Positions 1-10,909 are shown, counted from the first letter of the stretch. The stretch: DNA of 64,000 nt from Leuctra nigra (GCA_934045905.1 OW203762.1:17516345-17580344), one strand, 5' to 3'. Translations and numbers: made by a program. The notes: a model not told the origin generated them from the letters alone.

Positions 1-473
1 AACGACATATTAGAGTGAAAATTGGCAAAAATACCTTAAATGTTGGTACCAATGACCATGCGAAGTTTTTAGTTGGTCGGTCAATCGGTTCCAGTTTAAA
101 TTTCAAAAATCACAGGAAAAATGGTTTCAAATTTGAACCAATTGGAGGATTTGGCTGAATTTTTTTTTGATTGGGTACAATGTTGGTTGCAATGACTTTG
201 CTAAATTTCAAATTGATCGAACCAACCAATCGAAAGATAATTTTTATAAAATTTGAACCAATCACAGGATATCGTTCAGAAAAGATCCCAGGGATCGCAT
301 AGAATACGTTAGTATGTGTACAAAATTTCAGATCGATTGGTTGTGCGGTTTGACCTGGGCAGTGCAGGCAAAAAAAACAACAAAAAAACAAACAAACAAA
401 AAAAAAAAAAAAAAAAAACACACAGAGAAAGTGCCATAAGAGTACCGTGGTGACGCTCGCTACGCTCGCTCAA
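1..473 (-). mobile_element. Helentron-like non-autonomous element, cut by window edge
   Basis: The left terminus of the family (GAGCGAGCGTAGCGAGCG, here as its complement) ends at 473, next to an A-run at about 370-418 that is the T-run of the opposite strand. The interior matches the copies at 30000 and 35677. The other end, with the CTAGT terminus, lies before the window. Confidence 0.8.
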
Positions 474-604
474 TAATGTAGTCAAAATGTAATGTAGGTA
501 TTTCATATACATAGGTATAGGTATACCTTATCTAAAATAATTTATTTTACGATATGGATTGTGTTTCACAGTTATGAAAACAACGTTTTGACTAGATAGC
601 ATCA

Positions 605-878
605 TATTTTACACATTTCCAGCCAAATCGGTCAAGAATTTACAGACTTATTGCTGTTTTAAGTGTTTGAATATCTGTCCAAAGAGATTGATGGAAAAAT
701 ATCAGTACAATAATCTGTTATTTAATTGATCCAGAGTGTTAATGAAAAATTGCAAAGAAAATTGGTAATAAATAATGTATAGTTAGTTATCTTTGATTAA
801 TTGGATCGTGCTATGATTGGCGATGTCGTGCGTGTCGGTGCTCGCTCATCAACGCGTTACACCGAGCGTTTTCCTAGT
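605..878 (+). mobile_element. Helentron-like element, right-end fragment
   Basis: It ends with the family right terminus (hairpin AACGC..GCGTT, then TTTTCCTAGT at 869-878). The left terminus is missing and the interior is diverged. Its right end abuts the inverted duplication that begins at about 885. I see nothing recognisable in 474-604. Confidence 0.6.
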
Positions 879-1061
879 ACATATTCAGTCACGTGATAAC
901 ACTGAATTACCCTGTTGATAATAAATGCTCGACGTGGGATATCCAAAGCCTGGCGCTCGAGATTGTATAGAAGGACGAGAGCCACCGCGTTAAAGGCAAC
1001 CTGTTTCTCACTACAAGGTTAAGTCAGCACTTAGGAAAGAGTAGAAACACATGTATGGTCC

Positions 1062-1134
1062 GGGACAGGCAAAGATGAACCGTCCTAATAATGGGCCGTC
1101 CTATACCTGGCAAGGTATAGCCTGTCGCCGACTT
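1062..1134. mobile_element. Small foldback/MITE-like repeat
   Basis: One end is GACAGGCAAAGATGAACC and the other resembles its inverse complement (the right end is degraded here). Better copies lie at about 26008-26092 and 47198-47282, where GACAGGCAAAGAT faces ATCTTTGC(A/C)TGTC. Confidence 0.5.
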
Positions 1135-1222
1135 TAGGCCACATAAATACACTTATAAGAAGACGAAACTGTCAAAAATATTCAGTTTAAAGCATTTTCT
1201 GCACCGCCAGCAATGTATGTGC

Positions 1223-1244
1223 TAACAATGATGTTAGCACAAAC
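1223..1244. repeat. Perfect 9-bp stem inverted repeat
   Basis: GTGCTAACA and TGTTAGCAC are separated by four bases. The hairpin is kept in the inverted copy at about 25897-25918. Confidence 0.6.
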
Positions 1245-1492
1245 ATAGGGATAAATGTGACAGGTACTAATTTTTCCTTAAAAGTCTTATAGAACAGTTC
1301 CGCCCTTTCATAAGTTCGAGTTCTTCAAATAATTAACACGCAAATTTGGACCCCATGACTGCCCAAAGTACAAAAAATTGTGTATTTTAGTGTTATACAA
1401 CTTTTATTAAAATCGTTTAGATATAGGGCATCCATCAAACGTTCTCCAGCCAGAGCTCTCTGATAATTGTGTGTGGGATTGTGAAGCTAAAG

Positions 1493-2169
1493 ATGGCCGC
1501 TGAATGTGTGGCTACTGTGAATCAGAACAATGTTTCTAAAGAGGTAACTGTTTAAAGTCTCCTTAAAATTAGATTTCAAAGTAATATTTGTTTTATGAAA
1601 GTTGAGATGTTGCTGAACACATATATGGCATTATTATTGTTGTGAGATGAATAGTTTTCAAGGAATTAATTTACAAAGTTTGGTATATTTCTTGCAATTT
1701 TAAAACAGGAAAATTGACAATGACATCACGATCTGCTATTTTGCCATGGCAACAAAGAGATCACCATGGTAACACATTGTTGGAGACTTGGTTATGACGT
1801 CACAACCCTGATTCTCGTTGCCTACCGTTTTTCCCGGCAAAATATCCAATGATGTTTGAATTTGATTTGTATGAATGAAAAGTTTATATTTTGCTAGTTA
1901 TTTGTGTTGATATTTACAAATTAACTAGAATAAAATTTCAAGAGACTTCCCTTTTATGTGATCTGCAAGAAAGGTAATTGATTTTATTTTATTGTCAGTA
2001 TATGCAGGTACTTTTGACACAAAATCGTTCGCCCATTCTAACCTAGAATTGCAGGCTCTGAGAACTATTCATTTATTCTCTTGATTTACTTTTTAAATTT
2101 GATCATGTATAGTTTTCAATCTATAAATTAATCGTATCTTATGCATTGCAGACTGAAGATATGGACTAA
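1493..2169 (+). CDS. Putative two-exon mini-ORF (22 codons), unknown
   Basis: I do not recognise this. An ATG in strong context (AAGATGG) at 1493 opens 17 codons beginning MAAE and reaching a GAG|GTAACT donor at 1543. A candidate second exon starts after a pyrimidine-poor TTGCAG at 2151, reads TEDMD and stops at 2167-2169. The inverted duplicate carries the same start, donor, acceptor and stop, with one in-frame three-base insertion (25643-24936, - strand). It could equally be the first exon of a larger host gene whose other exons were not duplicated, or a chance ORF. It runs towards the ODC-like exon at 2826-3041 on the opposite strand, so it would lie within that gene's first intron. Confidence 0.3.
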
Positions 2170-2825
2170 CAATAAGTTGGACAGAAAACGGTTTGAAAAC
2201 AGAAAACAGTATTCTGGAATTTAAATCTGAACTATTCTTCGTACTCACTGAAGTCTTATTTGCTATAATCTTGATAAATTACGTATGAAAATAACTTAGA
2301 TCCGTTATAATGTGGCATTTTGTCACTGTAGTTCACAGATTATATAAAAAAGGACCCAACTTCTAAGCCGAAAATAAATGTGAATCATTGCTCAATGATC
2401 ATTATTCGTAGTACATCATTGGGAATGCATTAGCCATAAGGAATTTTTAATTTAATGCCTTTTTCAGAAGTATTGATATCAAAAAGTAGCCAAGGCAACG
2501 CAGTCATTCAAACTTGACTTTTAAAAAACAAATGTAAAATAACATTTTTTCGAGTTGAGTGTTTTTTATGTAATAAACATACATTATTTCAATGTGTTCC
2601 CAATAATCTTCTGTGCTGTAGAAGCACAGCTTCACACACGTATAGTTAGATGTTTAAACCTCACTTTTGAATTAACGTGTTGACATGGTGCCCTATTATT
2701 TTGACATTACAATTGCGGCTAGCCTATGACAAATTTGGAAATTTCAATTTAATTATCAATAGGTTAATAAGCATATTAATGAAAATGGGTAAGATCGGCT
2801 GGTGACAGCACTAGACATTCCTGAC

Positions 2826-3041
2826 CGTAATAAGGACGAACCGCGGCAATTGCCGCTTCCATTCCTCGTGCTTCCTGACGACGTCCCCAAGATCCAGGAT
2901 GAAAAACGCTTCGTCCTGCTCTCCCGCTAGACAGATGTCTCGACCAACCTTCAGGACGTCAGCGTTATCCTCCAGGATAACGAGGTCCTTATCTTCTGAC
3001 TGCCCTACCGTCAGGACTTTCAACTCACTTGCGTTCGCCAT
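2826..3041 (-). pseudogene. ODC-family first exon, frameshifted copy
   Basis: On the - strand an ATG at 3041 opens MANASELKVLTVGQ and continues through the ODC N-terminal block LDLGDVVRKHEEW. It is nearly identical to the intact exon at 24063-24279. One base is missing just after the codons for QLP (CCGCG-GTTCG against CCGCGAGTTCG), so the last nine or so codons are out of frame. The donor after TATTACG is kept. No exon 2 is visible on the - strand to the left within the window. I infer a dead copy produced by the inverted duplication. Confidence 0.75.
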
Positions 3042-3121
3042 CGCTCGTCAACTTGTTCTTCAACAATGTGAACGCAAATTCTGCGTTTTAAGGAGGTCTT
3101 ATCATTATCGTTAGAGTTGTT

Positions 3122-3921
3122 AAGGTGCGAATTCACGTTTGATTGTGGCCTATTTTTTAAAAGGTTGGCTGAAATAGCTGGCGAGCGAAATCACCCCCCC
3201 CCCCCCCCCCCCAATCCCAAGTGCGACATGTGAAACGCTGGAGGAGGTCATAAATTTTAACGCCTAGCCAGATTAGATTTCATTCATTCCAGACGTGTTT
3301 ACTTCCGAGAAAATGAATGAGATAACATTTGGTATGAGCTAGGAGAGCCTTTGCTGCACTTGATTTTTGATTTTCAATGTATTCACAATGTTATTGTTCA
3401 TTTTGATAAATTATGGACGTAATCATTGTTAATTATTATTGGACTATAGAATGCGTTTATTTAATTGGTTATTGATTTTCAATGTATTTACAACCACTTA
3501 TTCAACAATATTGTGATTATTTTATAAATTAAAATTAAATAATTATTGTACTTTATACGGGTATATTTTAAGAAATCGATATTTAATATTTAAAGAAATA
3601 GTATAATGTTTACATAATCGTATGCGTTGCATGTAATTTACTCAAACATCACTAACCTAAAGAGCAACATGTACTATACCTCTTTCTACGAAACTTTATA
3701 AAGCAAATAAATGAGTTTGAAAAACATGCACAGCAGCGAGTGAACTGATGCTTTTTTCTTTGGAACTAGGAACTGTTTTGACAGAAATTTTATGTGATCA
3801 GATCATAATAAAACATGATCCGTAATTTTATAGCAAAACTTGTTCAATTTTTTTTTCTCGCAAAGTTACCACATCTAAAATATGGCGCTCTGTGACCCAA
3901 TAAAATGGGTCACTGGTGTGA
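3122..3921. other. Gene-free AT-rich stretch
   Basis: No gene or clear repeat end is visible. A C-run lies at about 3194-3213 and simple AT-rich sequence follows. Confidence 0.6.
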
Positions 3922-4733
3922 ACCAATAAAATTCGGTAGGTACTCGAAAAGAAAAGGATTGGCTGATTAAGGTTTGATGTCATGAGGGTGCGAATTGTTC
4001 AATTTTCAGAGGGGTGGGGGGATAGGAAAAATAAAAATTCCGAGAATATTGGGAAATATAGCAAAGGCGAAAAATACGATTGCCCTCGAATACAATGGGG
4101 GGCCTGGGGGGAGGGCCCCAGCACTATGCGGGTCCAGGGCGCATAGCCCCGGGAAATTTTGAATTTCAGGATTGGATTTGGTGCATTTCTAAACGATTTG
4201 TACACTGTTTGAAGCCCTTTTTCATCACGACATATGGCATTATAAAAAAAGAGGAATTGCTTTTAATTTAAAGGGAGATCAGAAGTGGTGGGCAAGTTAA
4301 ATTAATCTTGGAATAAATAAATCTTATCAAATACAGCTTATTTGCTAATAAATGCAATTTGACAGTTGTTTTGTGTGACAATTTATGTTTATAATATTAG
4401 ATTTATTCCTGAAAAAAAGTAGGTAACCTGTTGTTTCGTGATTAAAAGTCAACATTTTACAGAGGGGGGGGGGGGGAATCTATCCCCCCCTGGGATGCCT
4501 TATTGGGAAAGAGAGCCGGGGATGAGAAAACCAGAGGGGGGGAAATTCCCCCCATCCCCCCCATCAATTCGCACCCTGGATGTCATCATCCCATGAAGGC
4601 TGTGTTTACGCGCATCATCTACCTCTAGTAGGTGAACTCTTATTTCATTGATAATAACAAGGATTGATTGTCAAGGAACCTGACAAGGCGAGACAATCCT
4701 TTTCTTTTCGAGTACCTACCAATTTTTATTGGT
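3922..4733. mobile_element. Foldback element carrying a nested hAT-like insert
   Basis: The outer ends form a long inverted repeat: ACCAATAAAATTCGG followed by TAGGTACTCGAAAAGAAAAG on the left, and the inverse complement ending ATTGGT at 4733 on the right. The stem is about 40 bp. Most of the interior is the younger hAT-like element at 3984-4578. Confidence 0.7.
3984..4578. mobile_element. Non-autonomous hAT-like element
   Basis: Its ends are GAGGGTGCGAATTG and CAATTCGCACCCTG. It is flanked on both sides by the 8-bp direct repeat GATGTCAT (3976-3983 and 4579-4586). Eight-base duplications and CAGGG-type ends are characteristic of hAT. The interior is G/C-run rich with no transposase ORF. Confidence 0.8.
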
Positions 4734-4744
4734 CTGAGTGTACC

Positions 4745-4870
4745 TAGATACAGCCCTGATTACGTCGATCAGTGGTCACCCCACCTGGGCAGTTGGATTA
4801 TAATACTTCTCCACTCAAACAGCCACCTCGTACGACCAGGGTTCGATTCCCGCCATCGCCATGGCATTCG
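4745..4870 (+). other. Possible tRNA-derived SINE head
   Basis: A perfect Pol III B-box-like motif (GGTTCGATTCC) sits at about 4840-4850. I could not fix an A box or a 3' end. Confidence 0.3.
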
Positions 4871-5170
4871 ATCTTGAGATATTTTACACGATTTTAAAGT
4901 ACCTAGTCTGAGATGAGTGCTAGAAATAGTATCAACCTTATAACAAGATAATCATATTCTCACAAGTACTCGTAAAACTCGTAAAATTACTTTGGAAAAA
5001 GAGTGGATAAATATCAATGTTGCGTAGAACTTAGGCGACTGTACTGACACAATCACCGATGGCGATACGCATGCCATAAGTGTTAATTTATTTCGATAAT
5101 TCCATTCTAGAAACATTCGGTAATAGGGAAGTCTCATACATTTTTGTATTTTAAATTCGTAAATCTAAAT

Positions 5171-5748
5171 ACTAGGAAAACGCTCAGTGTACCGCGCTGT
5201 TGAGCGAGCACGGGTACGTGCAAATTTTCGATGATTTTTATGGTGTTTTTTTTATGATCCATCTCAATCAACATAAAAGTATATGCTTTTCATTGAAACG
5301 TGGAAATAGCACCTACATTCTCTGGTACCTAAAACAAATCAGATTCATGTTAAAGTGGAAAAATAGTCATTTCGATACTTCATTTCTAACAGTTATTAAA
5401 AATTTAATGAGTGCATACGTTCTTAACTGATTGGGATGAAAATTTGTCAAATAAAAGACAATGTTGGTCTTAATGATCATGCAAATTTGAGTTTGATCAG
5501 ATTTATCGAAGACCATTTTCATTTTTCCAGCCTATCGGGAGATATTTATTTAAATTTAACCACTGAACGGATTTCAAAAAAATTAGGGTCTGCAAACAGA
5601 AAAGGTTGTCTTTACATTTGTATAAAATTTCAGATCGATCGGTGAAACGGTGCGACTTTTATTGCTCCAGGTAGCAGCAAAAAACAAACAAAAAGAAAAG
5701 AAAAAACAGCGGACCGTGTTAAAAGAGTCTAAAGGAGTCGCTCTTTCA
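5171..5748 (-). mobile_element. Helentron-like element, both ends recognisable
   Basis: It starts with ACTAGGAAAACGCTC (complement of the right terminus) and ends at a degraded left terminus (GTCGCTCTTTCA) preceded by an A-rich run. It is shorter than most copies because the central block is missing. Confidence 0.75.
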
Positions 5749-5876
5749 ATTATGACAAATACACTTTTATCACCAAAAAAATATATACATTTTCAATCAT
5801 TAAATAACACAACGAAATTTCATGTGACATTTTGGACTGTCTGGTGATACACAACAATGGGTTACCTAAGGTGTTA

Positions 5877-6071
5877 CCCAGGGCCGGCGCGAGGGGAACC
5901 TCGAGATCCTTGAAGTCGCAGCCGACGTGGAAGCTGACGCCCACCAGGTCGCCGTCGAGCTCCCGGACCTGACGGATGAGACGAGGACCCTCGAGCAGAG
6001 CATCGCAACCGAACTTGACGCCCATCGCCATCTTGGCGTCGGCGGCGTCGCAGTGGAATCGAAGCACGAGT
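5877..6071 (-). pseudogene. Fragment of an ODC-family exon 4
   Basis: Read on the - strand, a GTCCAG acceptor is followed at 6071 by an exon that translates LVLRFHCDAADAKMAMGVK and then FGCDALLEGPRLIRQVREL, GVSFHVGC. It aligns residue for residue with exon 4 of the main ODC-like gene (42174-42471). The match dies after the codons for DLEV at about 5900-5877, before the glycine-rich LDIGGG motif. It lies upstream of the broken exon 1 at 2826-3041 on the same strand, so the two cannot be one gene in order. I infer the stub of a third ODC paralogue. Several substitutions against the main gene imply an older duplication than the exon 1 pair. Confidence 0.8.
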
Positions 6072-6339
6072 CTGGACGAAATGCACGAAAGTTATGTTTT
6101 ATTTGACCCAGTGGCGGAGAGCATGTATGCTCATTGCAAAACGGTTTCCTACGGCGAACAGTCTAGAGGGTAGACCACAGACATAGTAGTCGTGGAAATA
6201 GGCACATACAATTGCGTTCGAGTTGAAAATGATTGAAAGAGTGAGATAGAGATTTTGGTGGAAGCTCATTCTAGTCCTAAGATAGCACTCCAGTGTGCAG
6301 TGAGCCCGTATCACGTGAAACGAGACGACAAGGGAATTT

Positions 6340-6480
6340 AGAATAGCCCCATAGTATAAAGATCAGTCCGTTCACTTCTTCACGTAGTAGCGTCACTTGG
6401 CTAATTTAACATTGGCGCGCTAGTTTCAAATGTCGACGGTGGCGCCCCAAGTAACCACAGTAGTAAACAGCACTTCAAGA
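6340..6480. repeat. Dispersed repeat shared with 10865-11310
   Basis: The inverse complement of this block matches the sequence on either side of the foldback element at 10910-11232 (GGCGCCACC motif, then GTGACGCTACTACGTGAA). It is therefore an interspersed repeat, here without the insert. Confidence 0.6.
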
Positions 6481-7303
6481 TTGACATTTGCATGTAAACA
6501 CGGCCAAGATTGACGTCTTTTTGCATAATTTCACTATTTACTACTAAATAATGCTGCTTGTGACATGTGACACTTAGTACACAATATAAAATGGTAAAGT
6601 TAGCTTCACGTTAATCAGTTTTTGTTGCAAAATACTGTGAAATTCGAAAGATAGAAGCATTACGGCGCGGCGCAGAGACTGGATGAAGGTTAGTAAATTC
6701 ATTTTCTCTCCCATAAAGAAGTGAAGTGAGTAAGATGCATACTTTTCGTGAAGTTAATTAATTATACCTATACTTTTTCTTTGAACATAGATTCTGATCT
6801 CGCCTGACAGCTGACAGTTCGTGACGAAAGAAGAATGACACGATAGCAAAATACAACGATAGTCTTGGCAGAGGTGGCCTAGGTTCCAGCCTACGAAGTA
6901 AGATCAATCAAGAAGACCTACTAGCTGTCAACTCGATGATACGAAACAGTTTGAATGCAGTTCAGTCAAACTGGATGACTTTACACTCCTTCATACCTAT
7001 TCATTCAATAGTTTGACTTTCGCCAATACAAGCTGACAAATTGCAAGAATATTTCGATGTGAAGTGTTGTTGTTTCGTGTGTTTCGTGGATGTCTGTGGT
7101 AGGAAAAGTGTATTCTCTTTGTCTGGCATGTACATTGTAAGGTAGGATAACTGAATATACATTTATCTAAATCACGGCTTGCACCATTCAATAAGAAAGT
7201 GACTTACCTACCTATTTCTAAGAAGCATAGTTTTACCTGAAATCAATTTGATTCTAGTGAAATACTTTTTGAACACAATGTTGACAGTGAGTGTCTAGAT
7301 GAT
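6481..7303. other. Gene-free stretch
   Basis: I see no gene, RNA or repeat terminus. The short open frames lack coding character. Confidence 0.5.
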
Positions 7304-7823
7304 TGAGCGAGCGAAGCGAGCGACTCCATTTGGCTCTTTTAGCACGGACCTCTGTTTTTTTTTGTTTTTTTGTTTTTGTTTTTGTATGCTAAAGGAAGCA
7401 ATAGAAGTCGCACCGTTTCACCGATCGACCTGAAATTTTGCACACATGTAAAGACAACCTTCTCTGTTTGCAGACCCATTTTTTTTTTGAAATCCATCCA
7501 TTGGTTCATTGTTAAAATAAGTATCTCCTGATAGCCTAAAAAATGAAAATGGTCTTCGAGAAATGTGATCAAACTCATATTTAGCATGGTCAGTAAGACC
7601 AACAATGTCACTTATTTTACAAATTTTCAGCCGAATCTGTCAAGAAAGTATGCACTTATTGACATTTTTAATAGCTGTCAGAAATGAAACATTGAAAATG
7701 AATGTCTTTCCAATGCAACTGAATCTGATTTGCTTTAGGTACAAGAGTGTTTTGATGGTATGTACACTTTTTTAGTGAAAAGCAGATATTTTTATGTTTA
7801 TTGAGTTGATCAAATTTGAATAA

Positions 7824-7979
7824 GGCCCGGTTGCACCAAGTCCCGATAAAGTTAGCGGTAGGATTTATCGGCTGAAACCATGGCAACAGCCAATGAAACA
7901 CAGCCATCTAGACCGCTAAAGCTCACTTTAGGCTAAAGTGAACTTTATCTTACTTATCGGGACATGGTGCAATCGGGCC
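7824..7979. mobile_element. MITE with TAA duplication (PIF/Harbinger-like)
   Basis: The terminal inverted repeat is GGCCCGGTTGCACCA against TGGTGCAATCGGGCC (14 of 15 pair). TAA flanks both sides (7821-7823, 7980-7982). A three-base TWA target fits PIF/Harbinger. It is 156 bp with no ORF, inserted in the Helentron-like element. Confidence 0.75.
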
Positions 7980-8766
7980 TAATTCAATTTGGATCATAGT
8001 TTCCAACAAATCATTTCGAGTTTTTAAGGACCTTGATTGTCTTTTCGTCAATTCGTAGTTCTGATGGCCGTGCCTCCCGTGTTTCTACTTGTCTGATTTT
8101 GCATCCAGGAGGGATTAGAAACATAAGCTCACATTTCAATAATATCATTGAGTGGCGTTTGTTCTCTTCTAGCGTTCACACGTCATTCCAAATCTCTCCT
8201 GCATTTTGCTTCTTTTCGTTGATAATTTTGGCAATTTGGTGTACTTTGTGAAGGTATTAGTAAAATTGAATCGCTTTTAAAGCATAGATATTAGGTATCT
8301 ACAGTTTTTGTCCAGGGGATTGATTATTTAAAATTATTTTCTTCTTGGAAACGTTGGATTTATTCCGTTTCTGAGCTTCTGCCTAGCCTGACATTTCCTT
8401 GAAGGTTGCTATTTTTTTTGAAAGTTTTGATTCATTCAGTTCAAAACATTACGTTGTCTTATTTTAATTGTGGAACGTTGGATTCATTCTGTTTCTAAAC
8501 TAGGTAGTTACTATTTTACCTGATCCGTTTTTTTGTGTGGAACTTTGATTCCTTTCGCTTATTAGTTGAAAGGTGTTTACTTTATTTTCATATTTGCGAA
8601 GTTTTGTTCAAGATTCATTTCGTAACATTACGACATTGAATACATTACGTCTTTGAGCACACATTTCGTGCATTTCAAACATTGATCACACAAATATTAT
8701 TGTACTTTAATTAGGTAGGTACTCTACTTCTTACTTTTTCATTACCTATCTTATCCCTATTTAAAC

Positions 8767-9009
8767 ATGCCGAAAAATGGAAAGACTTCTGCTAGAATGA
8801 AAGCCATAAAGACGAAAAAGCGTCTGCGTGAAATTGAAGATCAAGAAACTGACGAAGCTAAATCTAAAAGGTTGAAACAAAATGTCGTTAATAATAAAGC
8901 ATCAAGGAGCAAAGAGACCCCCGACCAGACTGCTGCAAGGAGATACTCAAACAATCAACGCAATACCCGCTCTCGTGCAGCGGGTATTGCCGATTACTTC
9001 GCATGGTAA
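8767..9009 (+). pseudogene. Truncated basic ORF, possible Helentron protein N-terminus
   Basis: Eighty codons start at an ATG preceded by AT-rich leader. The product is strongly basic with lysine/arginine clusters near residues 16-21 and 34-39. It contains ETPDQTAARRYSNNQRNTRS, a style of repeated Q/R-rich segment that I associate with the N-termini of arthropod Helitron-type proteins; this is recognition from memory, not a search. The frame ends at GCATGGTAA exactly where the sequence rejoins the family's common right half (other copies read GCATGGTCATTGGTACC). The 3' part of the gene was therefore removed by an internal deletion. No Rep or helicase motif survives. Confidence 0.45.
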
Positions 9010-9248
9010 TTGGTAGCAACATTTAAGGTATTTTTGCCAATTTTCAGTCTAATTTGTAGTTATTTTCAAAAGTTTTTGTAATTTTAGGGACATTTTGTGT
9101 GTTGGCTGTCAAATTCACGGCGACTTCGAATCTTCAGTTCAAGGCAAGGTAGTTAGAGCAGAAAGTTTCAAACGAAATGAAACTAATAATGACCGTTTAA
9201 CAGATTGATCTGATATTGTGTACACAGTAATATCATATCATATGAGTG

Positions 9249-10011
9249 TACATCCTGGAATTCAGGTCAACCAACACATGTCTTTGAATACCATGTTATT
9301 TGCGGATGATCAAGTAATTGTTCAGGAAACAGAGGATGAACTCCAAAGATCTATGTTTAACTTGCACAGACTCAGTAATTTATATAATTTGACGATCTCT
9401 TTGAAGAAGACGAAAACAATGGCTTTTAAAGGAAAGGACCCAGTACGTACAAAAATTTTAATAAATGACTACACCCTAGAGCAAGTATCACATTTCACAT
9501 ACTTAGGTTGCAGCATTACGTATGATTATGACATCGACGTTCGTAACAAGTTGAACAAATATCAATACATGTGTGGAACCATCCGAAGAACTCTTAGAAG
9601 TAAGACTAGGAGAGACACACAACTTAAATTTTATAAGGTGATGGCAGTCCCTACTCTTCTTTATGGCTCGGAAACATGGGTGACAACAACAAAAGATTTG
9701 AGCAGAATACAGGCCACAGAGATGAGATTTTTACGATCAGTGAAGGGATGCACCAGAGAGGATAGAATACGCAATGAAGATATAAGACAGGAACTTGGTA
9801 TTTATTCCGTGCTCGACAAAATTGAAATGGGCAAAGCAAATTGGAAGCAGCATCTTGGTCGAATGCCACCTGCGAGAATTCCTCGAAGCATTCTCCATTA
9901 CCAGCCAGGAGGAAGAAGAGATGTAGGGCGGCCCAGAAAACGATGGTGACATAACATTTGGAACCGGAACAGGCATTTATGCCTAATCCAGGATAGAAGA
10001 AGAAGAAGAAG
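9249..10011 (+). pseudogene. 5'-truncated RTE-like LINE, reverse transcriptase C-terminal part
   Basis: The reading frame begins just before the catalytic box (LFADDQ, where the RT family has YADD or FADD) and continues through the thumb region: THFTYLG-like FTYLGCSI, LLYGSETW, RFLRSVKG, GRPRKRW. A TGA at 9947-9949 interrupts it, and the same frame then reads on to NIWNRNR before the tail. The 3' end is a GAA microsatellite, like the RTE-like element at 46.9 kb. The insert is bounded by a 7-bp direct repeat ATGAGTG (9242-9248 and 10012-10018), so it is a real LINE insertion cut short at its 5' end. Confidence 0.8.
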
Positions 10012-10287
10012 ATGAGTGGTCCCAGGTATATTGTTTGAAGGATATCATGTGATTTTTGAAACTTAACAAGGAACCGTTCAATCAAAGGTTTAATCGATCA
10101 ACTTAAAACTTAGCAAGGTTATTGGGACCAATATTTTTGGAAATTTTGGAGATATTTATACAAGTCTGTGACGAAATTCAAGAATTATTGGCTTTTAATG
10201 ACATTTTCGATAGACATAATTTCGGTTCGAGGTGTTGCGTGTATCCGTGCTCGCTCATCAACGCGTTACTCAGAGCGTTTTCCTAGT

Positions 10288-10909
10288 ATTATGTCTATAT
10301 CTTGGTAACACATAGGTAAGATAGTATGATGTAATATCTAGGCATAACACCTCATAGGTTTGGAACCTCAAATTGAGTTGTAATAGCATCCAAAGGTAAG
10401 ACTGCCTAATCTTATGGAGAGTACATTTGCACATTGATCTACCTCGAAGTGTTTTGTGCAAAGAGAGCTGTGTTTTATTAATGCAATCTGAAATTAACTG
10501 TTCAATCATTTCTACACGACGTGTTAATAAAGCCATGGAAGACACATACCATAGACATTGTATAGCCTTCGGCTTCACATACCTACACATTGGAAATAAT
10601 AAAATAAAGTACTATGCATTTTTTGTAATAGACTGACCAATCTAGGACCAACTAACTAAACCTGCTACAGTGTCAATTATAATTGCATTTATACATGTAA
10701 TATCATTGTATGTAATAAATATTAAATAGTAATATCATGAGTTTTCTTTGAATTACAAAAATGATTTATAATATCCTAAATATTTATCAAATATATTGCG
10801 AATTCACTGAGCTATTTGAATTTCTGGCGGCAATTTTTCATCCCTTGAAAATGAGTTGCACTAAGGTGGCTACTTGGGGCGCCACCATCGGCGCTGAAAC
10901 CAGTTTCAT
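10288..10909. other. Gene-free stretch
   Basis: AT-rich sequence without a supportable gene. The last 45 bases are the left half of the repeat shared with 6340-6480. Confidence 0.5.

Larger units (their letters stand above)
885..3121. repeat. Left arm of a 2.2 kb inverted duplication
   Basis: This segment is repeated in reverse orientation at about 23985-26272. The match can be followed from the motif TATTCAGTCACGTGATAAC near 885 to the leader of the ODC exon near 3100, with small indels and substitutions. It contains an ODC-family first exon, a putative two-exon mini-ORF and a small foldback element. A third, partial relative surrounds exon 1 of the ODC-like gene (37866-39500). Confidence 0.85.
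7304..10287 (+). mobile_element. Long Helentron-like element with ORF remnant
   Basis: The left terminus TGAGCGAGCGAAGCGAGCG begins at 7304 and a T-run follows at about 7357-7385. The right terminus, with hairpin AACGC..GCGTT and CCTAGT, ends at 10287. The outer parts match the short copies of the family. The middle (about 8030-9009) is unique to this copy and holds a basic ORF, so it looks like a deletion derivative of a longer, protein-coding element. Two later insertions interrupt it: a TAA-flanked MITE (7824-7979) and an RTE-like LINE end (9249-10011). Degenerate repeats of a GGAACGTTGGATTCATTC-like motif occur at about 8345, 8420, 8470 and 8535, before the ORF. Confidence 0.75.

Noticed and set aside
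110..512. Phe-rich short frames at poly-A/T runs, also near 27715 and 50173
   Set aside because: They cover the T-run and left terminus of the Helentron-like repeat and recur with it.
2899..3114. + strand frame over the frameshifted ODC first exon
   Set aside because: Shadow of the - strand exon; the repeated ODC block is on -.
5976..6173. + strand frame opposite the ODC exon 4 fragment
   Set aside because: Shadow of the - strand exon homology.
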